Below, one piece after another: positions 55,096-63,026 of a stretch of 64,000 nt of DNA. This DNA is from Petrolisthes cinctipes. Its lineage: Eukaryota; Arthropoda; Malacostraca; Decapoda; Porcellanidae. A program made the position numbers and the translations under genes. Location: positions 6,200,001 through 6,264,000 of the forward strand of contig JAWQEG010000710.1 in the NCBI GenBank assembly GCA_033782935.1. Direction: 5' to 3'. The notes beneath the pieces were generated by a model. It saw only the letters and a list, made by a program, of their open reading frames with translations, did not search any database and had not been told where the DNA came from. How positions within the stretch are numbered: the stretch's first letter is position 1; every line of letters starts with the position of its first letter.

Positions 55096-57477
55096 TATTT
55101 TTGGGTCCTAGAAGCGATCTGTACATGCCTACTCCTAGTTAGAATGTTTTCAAGATACAGACCCAAAACATGCTCAAAATCGATATTTTAGGTGCCCAAA
55201 AGTCGATATGTGCATGCATCTTCAGTACCCGTTTATATCTCAAATTCAGGCTCAAAACACCCGAAAATTCGGTATTTTGGGGTCCCAGAAGTGATCTGTA
55301 CATTACTACTCAGTGCTAGAATATTTTCAAAATATAGGCCCAAAACATGCTAAAAATCGATATTTTAAGTGCCCAAAGTCGATATCTCAAATTCAGGCCC
55401 AAAACACCCCAAAATTCGATATTTTGGGGTCCCATCATCGAACTGTACATGCCTACTCCGTGTTAGAGTATTTTCAAAATACAGGCCCAAAACATACTGA
55501 AAATCGATCTTTCAGGTGCTCAAAAGTCGATATGTGCATGCATCTTCTGTACCCGTTTATATCCCAAATTCAACCTCAAAACACCCGAAAATTCGATATT
55601 TTGGGGTCCCAGAAGCGATCGGTACATGCCTACTCGGAGCTAAAAAAATTTCAAAATATAGTCCCAAAACATGCTAAAAATCGATATTTTAGGTGCTCAA
55701 AGTCGATATCTCAAATTCAGGCCCAAAACACCCAAAAATTCGATATTTTGGGGTCCCAGAAGCGTACTGTACATGCCTACTCCGTGTTAGAGTATTTTCA
55801 TTATACAGGCCCAAAACATACTGAAAATCGATCTTTTAGGTGCCCAAAAGTCGATATGTGGATGCATCTTCTGTACCCATTTATATTCCAAATTCAACCT
55901 CAAAACACTCGAAAATTCGATATTTTTGGATCCCAGAAGCGATCTGTACATGCCTACTCAGTGCTAGAATGTTTTGAAAATATTGGCTCAAAACATGCTA
56001 AAAATCGATATTTTAAGTGTCCAAAGTCGATATGTGCATGCATCTTTTGTACCCGTTTATATCTCAAATTCAGGCTCAAAAACACCCGAAAATTCGGTAT
56101 TTTGGGGTCCCAGAAGCGATCTGCATATGCCGACTCCGTGTTAGAATATTTTCAATTTACAGGCCCAAAACATACTGAAAATCGATCTTTTAGGAGCCCA
56201 AGGTTGATATCTCAAATTCAGGCCCAAAACACCCGAAAAATCGTTATTTTGGGGTCTCAGAAGTGATCTGTATATGCCTACTCAGATACAGGCCAAAACA
56301 TGCTGAAAATCGATATTTTAGGTGCCCAAAGTCAATATGTGTATGCACCTTCTGCACCCGTTTATATCTCAAATTCAACCTCAAAACATCCGAAAATTCA
56401 ATATTTTGGGGTCCCAGAAGCGATCTGTACATGCCTACTCTGTGCTAGAATATTTTCACAAAAAAGGCCCAAAACATGCTAAAAATCGATATTTTAGGTG
56501 CCCAAAGTCGATATCTTAAATTCAGGCCCAAAACACCCGAAAATTCGTTATTTTGGGGTCCCAGAAGCGATCTGTACATGCCTGCTCCTAGTTAGAATGT
56601 TTTCATGATACAGACCGAAAACATGCTCAAAATCGCCCTTTTTAACTGCCCAAAAGTCGATATGTGCATGTATCTTCTGTAACCCGTTTATCTCTCAAAT
56701 TCAGGCTGAAAACACCCGAAAATTCGATATTTGTGGGTCCAAGAAGCGATCTGTACATGCCTTCACAGTGCTAGAATGTTTTCAAAATATAGGCTTAAAA
56801 CATGCAAAAAATCGATATTTTAAGTGTCCAAAGTCGATATGTGCATGCATCTTCGGTACCCGTTTATGTCTCAAATTCAGGCTCAAAACACCCGAAAATT
56901 CGGTATTTTTGGGTCCCAGAAGTGACCTGTACATGCCTACTTCTAGTTAGAATGTTTACAAGATACAGGCCAAAAACATGCTCAAAATCGATGTATTAGG
57001 TGCCCAAAAGTCGATATGTGCATGCATTTTCAATATACATTTTTATCTCAAATTCAGGCTCAAAACACCCGAAAATTCGATCTTTTGGGGTCCCAGAAGC
57101 GATCTGTACATGCCTACTCAGTGCTAGAATATTTTCAAAATATAGGCCAAAAACATGCTAAAAATCGATATTTTAGGTGCACAAAGCCGATATCTCATAT
57201 TCAGGACCAAAACACTCGAAAATTCGATATTTTGGGGTCCCAGAAGCGATCTGTACATGCCTACTCCGTGTTAGAGTATTTTCATAATACAGGCCCAAAA
57301 CATACTGAAAATCAATCTTTTAGGTGCCCAAAAGTTGATATGTGCATACATCTTCTGTACCCGTTTATGTCTCATATTCAGGCTCCAAACACCCGAAAAT
57401 TTGATATTTTTAGGTCCCAGAAGCGATCTGTACATGCCTACTCAGTGCTAGAATGTTTTCAAAATATAGGCTCAAAA
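55096..57477. repeat. Diverged satellite between the two right-flank blocks
   Basis: Monomers continue but private substitutions are common. Examples are AAAATCGCCCTTTTTAACTGCCC near 56,631, GATGTATTAGGTGCCC near 56,991 and CAATATACATTTTTATC near 57,031. The landmark order is preserved. No gene is present. Confidence 0.72.
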
Positions 57478-58935
57478 CATGCAAAAATCGATATTTTAAG
57501 TGTCCAAAGTCGGTATGTGCATGCATCTTCTGTACCCGTTTATATCTCAAAATCAGGCTCAAAACACCCGAAAATTCGTTATTTTTGGGTCCTAGAAGCG
57601 ATCTGTACATGCCTACTCCTAGTTAGAATGTTTTCAAGATACAGACCGAAAACATGCTCAAAATCGATATTTTAAGTGCCCAAAAGTCGATATGTTTATG
57701 CATCTTCTGTACCAGTTTATATCTCAAATTAAGGCTCCAAACACCCGAAAATTCGATATTATGGGGTCCCTGAAGCGATCTGTACATGCCTACTCAGTGC
57801 TATAATACTTTAAAAAAAAAGGCCCAAAACATGCTAAAAATCGATATTTTAGGTGCCCAAAGTTTAAATCTCAAATTCAGGCCCAAAACACCCGAAAATT
57901 CGTTATTTTGGGGTCCCAGAAGCGTTCTGTACATGCCTACTCAGTGCTAGAATATTTTCAAGATATAGGCCCAAAACAAGCTAAAAATCGATATTTTAGG
58001 TGCCCAAAGTCGATATCTCAAATTTAGGCCCAAAACACCCAGGTATTCGATATTTTGGGGTCCCAGAAGCGATCTGTACATGCCTACTCAGTGTTAGAGT
58101 ATTTTCAAAAATACAGTCCCATAACGTACTGAAAATCGATCTTTTAGGTGCCCAAAAGTCGATATGTGCATGCATCTTCTGCACCCGTTTATATCTCAAA
58201 TTCAGGCTCCAAACACCCGAAAATTCGTTATTTTGGGGTCCCAGAAGCGATCTGTACATGCCTACTCCGTGTTAGAGTATTTTCAAAATACAGGCCCAAA
58301 ACATACTGAAAGTCGATATTTTAGGTGCACAAAAGTCGATATGTGCATTAATTTTCTGTACCCGTTTATATCTCAAATTCAATCTCCAAGCACCCGAAAA
58401 TTCGATATTTTGGGGTCCCAGAAGCAATCTGTTCATGCCTACTCAGTGCTAGAAAGTTTTCAAAATATAGGCTCAAAACATGCTAAAAATCGATATTTTA
58501 AGTGTCCAAAGTCGATATGTGCATGCATCTTCTGTGCCCGTTTATATCTCAAATTCAGGCTCAAAACACCTGAGAATTCGATATTTTGGGGGTCCCAGAA
58601 GCGATCTGTTCATTCCTACTCCGTGTTAGAGTTTTTGCAAAATAAAGTCCCAAAACATACTGAAAGTCGATATTTTAGGTGCCCAAAAGTCGATATGTGC
58701 ATGAATTTTCTTTACCCGTTTATATCTCAAACTCGGGCTCCAAGCACCCGAAAATTCGATATTTTAGGGTCCCAGAAGCGATCTGTACATACCTACTCAG
58801 TGCTAGAATGTTTTCAAAATATAGGCTCATAACATGCTAAAAATCGATATTTTAAGTGTCCAAAGTCGATATGTGCATGCATCTTCTGTGCCCGTTTATA
58901 TCTCAAATTCAGGCTCAAAACACCTAGAATTCGAT
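57478..58935. repeat. Duplicated right-flank block, copy 2 (paired with 53,640-55,095)
   Basis: This is the second copy of the 3,838-bp-offset pair, with the same rare variants as 53,640-55,095. Differences are single bases and A-run length. The block lies within 400 bp of the end of the array. Confidence 0.85.
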
Positions 58936-59336
58936 ATTTTGGGGTCCCTGAAGCGATCTGTACATTCCTACTCCGTGTTAGAGTTTTTTCAAATTACAGG
59001 CCCAAAACATACTGAAAATCAATCTTTTAGGTGCCCAAAAGTCGATTTGTGCATGCATCATCTGTACCCGTTTATATCTCAAATTCAGGCTCCAAACACC
59101 CGAAAATTCGATATTTTGGAGTCCCAGAAGCGATCTGTACATGCCTACTCAGATACAGGCCAAAACATGCTGAAAATCGATATATTAGGTGCCCAAAGTC
59201 GATATCTCAAATTCAGTCGCAAAACACCCGAAAATTCAATATTTTGGGGTCCCAGAAGCGATCTGTACATGCCTACTCCTAGTTAGAATGTTTTCAAGAT
59301 ACAGACCCAAAACATTCTCAAAATCGCTCTTATTGG

Positions 59337-59367
59337 TATAGTGAAACCAGTACAGCTGGTTGCTATA
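59337..59367 (+). repeat. Imperfect hairpin at the left tip of the retroelement
   Basis: TATAG (59,337-59,341) pairs with CTATA (59,363-59,367), and AACCAG (59,345-59,350) pairs with CTGGTT (59,356-59,361). The loop is TACAG and there is a small asymmetric bulge (TGA against G). It sits within about 10 bp of the satellite junction, where a terminal repeat of a DIRS-type element is expected. A role in recombinase recognition or in circle formation is inference only. Confidence 0.55.
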
Positions 59368-60342
59368 GAATAGGCCCCTTCACAAGCCCAGGCCCCGTGT
59401 AGGCATAATCTGGGTTGGAAGGGTCAATTCCGTGACGTTCATCAGAAGTAAATAAAATTCAAATCTGGCGCTGTACTGATAGTGGAGCCACCTGGTGGTG
59501 GTGAGGTGAGGTATTAAGCCCCTCCTCCGCTGAATACCGCTCGTCCACTCTGTCGCGGAACACACGCCTGTCAACATCTACGCTCCTCGCTGCTACGCTA
59601 TGGTATTGTGTCGCGTGTTCCTGCTAATTTTTCTTTTGTGTTCTAGTGGCTGGCCTGCTTTGCAGATGTATAATGTGTGTTTTCTAGGAGGGTTTTTAGG
59701 TGTTTATGGGGGTTTTTTCTTCGTTAGGACTTAGTTCTTTCCTTAAGCGAAGGGGGCTTTTCAGCCCCTGTTTTCGGAGTTTTTCTCCGTCTGTCCCCTA
59801 TTTCACTGTCCCTCCTGCCACTAGTACATTCTTCGTGTGTATTTTATCGGGGTTTTCTGGGGTTTTTAGCGAGGTTAGTGGGTGCCACGTGGGACTTCCC
59901 CACCCCACGTGGTGACCACATGGGGTCTTTGCAGCCCTTCCTCTTGCCTCCCCCGATTATTATGTGTCCCCTCTCGGTAGGGGGGAGTGAGAATTGTGCC
60001 CTGGTTCTCTCTTCCTCTCCCGGGCGGGGTTTTTTTATTTTATTTTGGGGTTTTTTCCATTATTTTCAGCCTGGAATGTTTCTTCTCAGGCTATCGGGTC
60101 CCCTCCTACCCCTCCTTCTGGTTCATCGGTCCGGGGGGGCCCCTTTTTTACCCGCTCCATGTGGCGGACGATTATGGTTTTACGGGGTTTTTTCCCTGGG
60201 CGGCTGCGCGAGTGTGGGGGATTGTGTTCTGGTCCCCAGGTTCAGCGGGCGTGTCCCGCGCTTCTTTCCTTCGGGGAGGATGGGTTTGTGTTCCAGTGTT
60301 TGCACATGTTAACCCATGTTTGTGTATTCTTTTCTCCCCCAG
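59368..60342 (+). other. Retroelement leader / terminal-repeat region, no supported coding sequence
   Basis: The stretch is GC-rich with many T-runs and no convincing protein. Short open frames exist on both strands (for example 59,700-59,915, 59,994-60,395 and minus 59,380-59,577), but none shows a recognisable motif. It probably contains the 5' terminal repeat, the promoter and one or more 5' leader exons. A pyrimidine-rich acceptor-like site TTTTGTGTTCTAG ends at 59,645. A second, TCTTTTCTCCCCCAG, ends at 60,342 immediately before the gag homology. I could not fix the transcription start or the first donor. Confidence 0.5.
59903..59925. repeat. 23-bp near-perfect palindrome with CACGTG core
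   Basis: The arms CCCCACGTGGT (59,903-59,913) and ACCACATGGGG (59,915-59,925) are complementary except for one mismatched pair. They are separated by a single G. The left arm contains CACGTG, and a second CACGTG lies nearby at 59,885-59,890. It could be a dimeric transcription-factor site (E-box-like) or an RNA hairpin in the leader. Only the sequence symmetry is observed. Confidence 0.6.
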
Positions 60343-62015
60343 CCTACTCGTGCCCTTTGTGCTGCCTCAGGATGTACCGTGCGGGTCTCGCCTGACGGAC
60401 ACCTGCACTGTTCTCCTCACGCACCCTGCTTCACTCCCTTGGGTTACGACCCTTTGGCGTGTGGTGTGTGCCGCCCCTGGGCTGAGTTGTGTCGGGTTTC
60501 CACCCCTTCTGCCCGCTCCAAGCTCCCTGCCCTTGCTTCTCTTCGTATGGCGTGGACGAGGGCTAGGAGAATGGCCCACAAACGAGACGGTTCTTCTTTG
60601 GCGTGGGTGGACCCGATTTTGGGAGCGGACCTGGGTTTATTCAGGACCCGTTACCCTTCTTCCTGTCTCTCGGAGTCTCAGGGGCTAGAACCTCCTGAGG
60701 CCCGAGAGATTGAGCCTGCTTCCCTAGACGGTACTACGACTCCTTCTCGGGGCTTGTCCCCCCGGGAAGCGAGCGAGTCTGTCGCGCTGGTTCCCCCGAC
60801 TGCCTCACCGGTACAAGGGCCCAGCAGGGAACCCCCAGCTTCGCCTCCTGCTAGAGCTGGCTCCTCAGGCCTCTCTAGAGGACGCAAGCGTTCGGCTAAA
60901 AGGTCCCGCCACTCCAGGAAGTCCCGTGCTCGTCGCCGTTCTCCTTCCTCCTCGCCTTCGTCGTCCTCTTCCTCTTCTTCGTCGTCGGGGAGCTCTCCTT
61001 CGCCCGCCCGCAATTCCCGCAGGGGTAAGCGGGGGGGGGACAGCCCCTCGTCGAGGAAGATAGTTAAGATCTTCCACACCCTTATTCCTCACGCTTTTCC
61101 TGGGGCTTCCGTCGCGCAACCTCAGGCTGTCGCTACGGAACCCGCTCCTGTTCCCCCGCCTCCCGCTGCTGCTCCCGTCGAGGGCTCGAGTCCTCCCGGG
61201 GATGTGGGAGTCCTTTTCGTGCCTCCCGTTTCCCCAGGGCTCGAGTCTCCGTCGGGGGACGTAGCTGAGGAGTTGGTTACCTCCGCACCCCCGTCCCCGT
61301 CACCCCCTCCTTCAGGAGACGGATACCTTCCCTACTCTTGGTCTCTCCTCCCTCCTGCTTGGACCCACTCTTCGGAGGAGGGCAGACTGGTGGCCTGGTC
61401 TCCGGACACAGCTCAACCAGACGTGTGGATCCGGAGGGATGACGTCGTGGTGAAGTGGGGGGCGGATGAGAAGGGCGAGGCTATTCCCTTCTACAAGGTC
61501 CGTCCTATCTCAGCGCCCTTACCCACTTCAGCTAGGGTGTCCTCTGCGGCTACCCTGGACGCGATGGGTTTCCTGGTGGAGTACAGCCAGCTACACTTGT
61601 CCGGGGCTTGGAGGATTGACCGCTCCCACGGTAACACGGCTCTCCTCCTTTCCCCGGACGCGTACTTCCCGGGGGATAAGAGTGAAGGGGACCTGGATAT
61701 TCCAGCCCTTCTCCTTAAGTCCCTGGACCACCAGAGGAACAACGCGCCCAGGAAGCCCCCTCCTCCGTCTTTCCCCGTCATCCTCCCTCATTCCCGGGCT
61801 CCCCCGGGCTTGAGGGAGTGCCTGTGGAAGACGGAGAAGGAGCCCCCGGTCCCCTATCAGCTGAAGGAGCCCGATGGTAAGTTGAGGCAGGCGGAGTCTG
61901 CTACCCGTCTGGAGCTGGCCCACACCATCTCCACGGGAGCAGCCGCCTCTTTGATTAGGGACTGCCTCAACGCCCTAACAAACTCCTACCACGAGATGTC
62001 GGGTGTACAGCTAGC
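60343..62015 (+). CDS. Gag-like protein of the DIRS-like element, main exon
   Basis: This open frame of 557 complete codons plus two bases of a split codon probably encodes the nucleic-acid-binding structural protein of the element. The homologous part begins right after the acceptor TTTTCTCCCCCAG (60,342). The nearest in-frame Met, at 60,316, lies within that putative intron, so the true start is probably in an unidentified upstream exon. The N-terminus has a Cys/His cluster (C-x4-C, HLHC, HAPC and a C-x2-C in GYDPLACGVC) likely to bind zinc. A basic Arg/Ser tract and a polySer run follow (about 60,880-60,990), then a Pro-rich linker. A more globular part starts near 61,330 (YLPYSWSLLPPAW, VWIRRDDVVVKWG), and the exon ends in an Ala-rich helix-like segment. 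The exon ends at a GTGAGT donor inside an Ala codon. Assignment as gag rests on position and composition plus resemblance to Cys/His gag proteins of such elements. No function has been demonstrated. Confidence 0.78.
60940..60987 (+). repeat. TCN/CTTC low-complexity tract encoding polySer
   Basis: A pyrimidine-only-like run of TCC, TCG, CTC and TTC triplets encodes a stretch of about 15 residues, almost all Ser, within gag. Its complement gives a spurious Glu-rich frame on the minus strand. Length polymorphism between copies of the element is likely. Confidence 0.8.
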
Positions 62016-62131
62016 GTGAGTACCTTTCTCGTGTATCATGTTTGTAGGGATGCTGGGTAAAGGGTCTCCCTGTTACTCCCGGGTACTTATCCCCGGGTTC
62101 GCTCGGTTTTTTCCTTGTTTACCCCTTACAG
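62016..62131 (+). other. Spliceosomal intron 1 (visible) in gag, 116 bp
   Basis: The donor GTGAGT begins at 62,016. The acceptor TTTTTTCCTTGTTTACCCCTTACAG region ends at 62,131 after a long pyrimidine tract. Without splicing, gag meets a stop at 62,017-62,019. With splicing, the Ala codon is completed and the frame continues with DTLSSMATVMEG. The frame restoration and the perfect GT-AG signals support the intron. Confidence 0.85.
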
Positions 62132-62392
62132 TGACACCCTCTCTTCCATGGCCACCGTGATGGAGGGCGTGGCGGCAATGGCTACCCACTTCATGCGGGA
62201 GGAGGCGAAGGCGTTCGCCGAGGCGAGACTGGCAACCCGCCAAGCGGCAGCTAAATCTGCGCCGGAAATGGCACAGAGGGGAGTGGTACGAGCTGTCCCC
62301 TTGTCCCCCGCCCTCTTTGACCAACCGGCGACAGACACGATCTTCGCCTCCCTCCCAACGGTAATTAATTTACCAAAGCCTTCCACCTCCAA
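62132..62392 (+). CDS. Gag-like protein, second visible exon
   Basis: This 261-bp exon continues gag in frame from 60,343-62,015. It begins with the last base of a split Ala codon and ends with the first two bases of a Lys codon. It encodes an Ala/Glu-rich, probably helical segment (MATHFMREEAKAFAEARLA) followed by a Ser/Pro/Leu-rich stretch ending PKPSTSK. Both flanking splice sites match consensus. The Ala/Arg-rich helix near the gag C-terminus resembles what I recall from DIRS-type gag proteins of invertebrates. That is recall rather than an alignment. Confidence 0.78.
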
Positions 62393-62491
62393 GTAAGTAC
62401 CTCTCGTGTTCGTCTTACCCGAGTTGTCACGGGGTGAAATGAAAGGATTTTCGGGTCTACTTTGGGTCCTAATCATTCTGTTTGTCCGTAG
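62393..62491 (+). other. Spliceosomal intron 2 in gag, 99 bp
   Basis: The donor GTAAGT starts at 62,393. A branch-point-like CTAAT lies at 62,469-62,473, about 18 nt before the acceptor AG, and TTCTGTTTGTCCGTAG ends at 62,491. Unspliced RNA would stop gag at TAA (62,394-62,396). Splicing restores a Lys codon and continues into the Pro/Arg-rich tail. A second AG-acceptor lies 16 nt downstream (see the pol exon entry). Confidence 0.85.
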
Positions 62492-62711
62492 GCCACGTGC
62501 CCCACAGCCAGCCAGACCAGCCTACCAGCCCCGGAGGCCCTCCCAGCCCTCCAGGCTACCGAGGCCCTCCTATCCCACTCCCCCGAGAGCACACAACAGG
62601 CCCTCCCAGAGGGGCCAGCAGCCCTTTCGAGGAAGGGGACAGGTCTCCAAGCCCTTCTCGAAGCCCAAGTCCTCCTTCAACCACCCCTCCCAGAAGGACC
62701 GCGCCACTTGA
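62492..62711 (+). CDS. Gag-like protein, C-terminal exon
   Basis: This terminal gag exon encodes a Pro/Arg/Gln-rich basic tail (RPARPAYQPRRPSQPSRLPR, then RGQQPFRGRGQVSKPFS) and ends at TGA (62,709-62,711). The composition suggests an unstructured RNA-binding tail. The first base completes the split Lys codon of the previous exon. The same DNA is also open in the +1 frame, where it becomes the start of pol, so the two reading frames overlap by about 200 bp. Confidence 0.75.
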
Positions 62712-62820
62712 GGGTCCCACTCTGGGCTGCCTCACAGGGTGGTCAGCAGCCTGGCCCACCCACGGCTGGGCAGCAAGGATAATTCGCCAGGGCCTGTCAT
62801 GGCCCTGGATTACTGTTCCG
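62508..62820 (+). CDS. Pol N-terminal exon (overlaps gag tail, different frame)
   Basis: The frame one base ahead of gag is open across this exon and ends at a GTGAGT donor (62,821). The first 200 bp encode a Pro-rich overlap. The last 100 bp encode the segment before RT (LGCLTGWSAAWP, then IIRQGLSWPW), which resembles the Trp-containing stretch upstream of RT in DIRS-type pol proteins. There is no AUG in this frame within the exon. The start given is the candidate alternative acceptor GTGCCCCACAG (ends at 62,507). Splicing exon 2 to that site would enter this frame directly. A +1 ribosomal frameshift, or an upstream start reached through retained intron 2, is also possible. The reading frame is well supported, but its exact start is not. 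Confidence 0.6.
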
Positions 62821-63026
62821 GTGAGTAACTGTCATCCTTACTGTCTGACATATGAATTATGCCTAATCCCGTCCTTGGGCTACCGTTAGGTCAAAATCAG
62901 ATTTTCCCTTGCGGTCAAAATCTCTGCCTCTCCTGTCATTCTCCCCCCAACCACCCCGGGTCCCTCGGGCCCCGGGGGATTAGGATTAACGGTACTCTCA
63001 CTGACACCTGTCTTCTCCCGTTACAG
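62821..63026 (+). other. Spliceosomal intron 3, inside pol, 206 bp
   Basis: The donor GTGAGT is at 62,821. A branch-point-like CTCACTGAC lies at 62,997-63,005, and CCTGTCTTCTCCCGTTACAG ends at 63,026. The pol frame before the donor and the RT frame after the acceptor are in different genomic frames. They join in phase 0 once the intron is removed, and the pre-RT segment then runs into RT. An in-frame TAG at 62,887-62,889 ends the unspliced frame. Confidence 0.8.

Larger units (their letters stand above)
1..59330. repeat. AT-rich tandem satellite array (about 176-bp dimeric monomer), left end outside the window
   Basis: The whole stretch is built from variants of one monomer. Every unit carries the same landmarks in the same order: an ATCGATATTTT box, GTGCCCAAA, a GTCGATATGTGCATGCATC block, a CCCGTTTATATC block, a second ATTCGATATTTT box, GGGTCCCAGAAGCGATC, TGTACATGCCTACTC and CAGGCCCAAAACAT. 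Spacings between successive boxes measured near the left end are 176-178 bp, with frequent shorter units of about 158 and 147 bp. I found no non-satellite insertion, gene or transposon before the right edge near 59,330. Open frames of 60-426 codons occur on the + strand, but they follow the repeat and look like chance. The role is unknown. A centromeric or other heterochromatic satellite is the usual explanation for arrays of this kind, and that part is inference. I do not recognise a named satellite family. Confidence 0.97.

Noticed and set aside
1..59330. CRISPR array
   Set aside because: Units are directly repeated along their full length with no unique spacers, monomers are about 150-176 bp, and the context is eukaryotic.
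59380..59577. Minus-strand 65-codon open frame in the leader
   Set aside because: It lies in the probable terminal-repeat region, has no motif, and no start context or neighbour supports it.
59994..60395. 133-codon frame in the leader as an N-terminal gag exon
   Set aside because: It is out of frame with the gag exon and crosses the likely acceptor at 60,342. No good donor was found to join it. It could hold part of a 5' exon, but I cannot define one.
60678..61079. Minus-strand Glu/Asp-rich open frame
   Set aside because: It is the complement of the Arg/Ser and polySer tract of gag, so its acidic run is a shadow of the TCN repeat.
61466..61813. Alternative-frame 115-codon ORF inside gag
   Set aside because: It overlaps the conserved gag frame entirely. 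Its Pro/Ser/Arg composition is expected from a shifted GC-rich reading frame.
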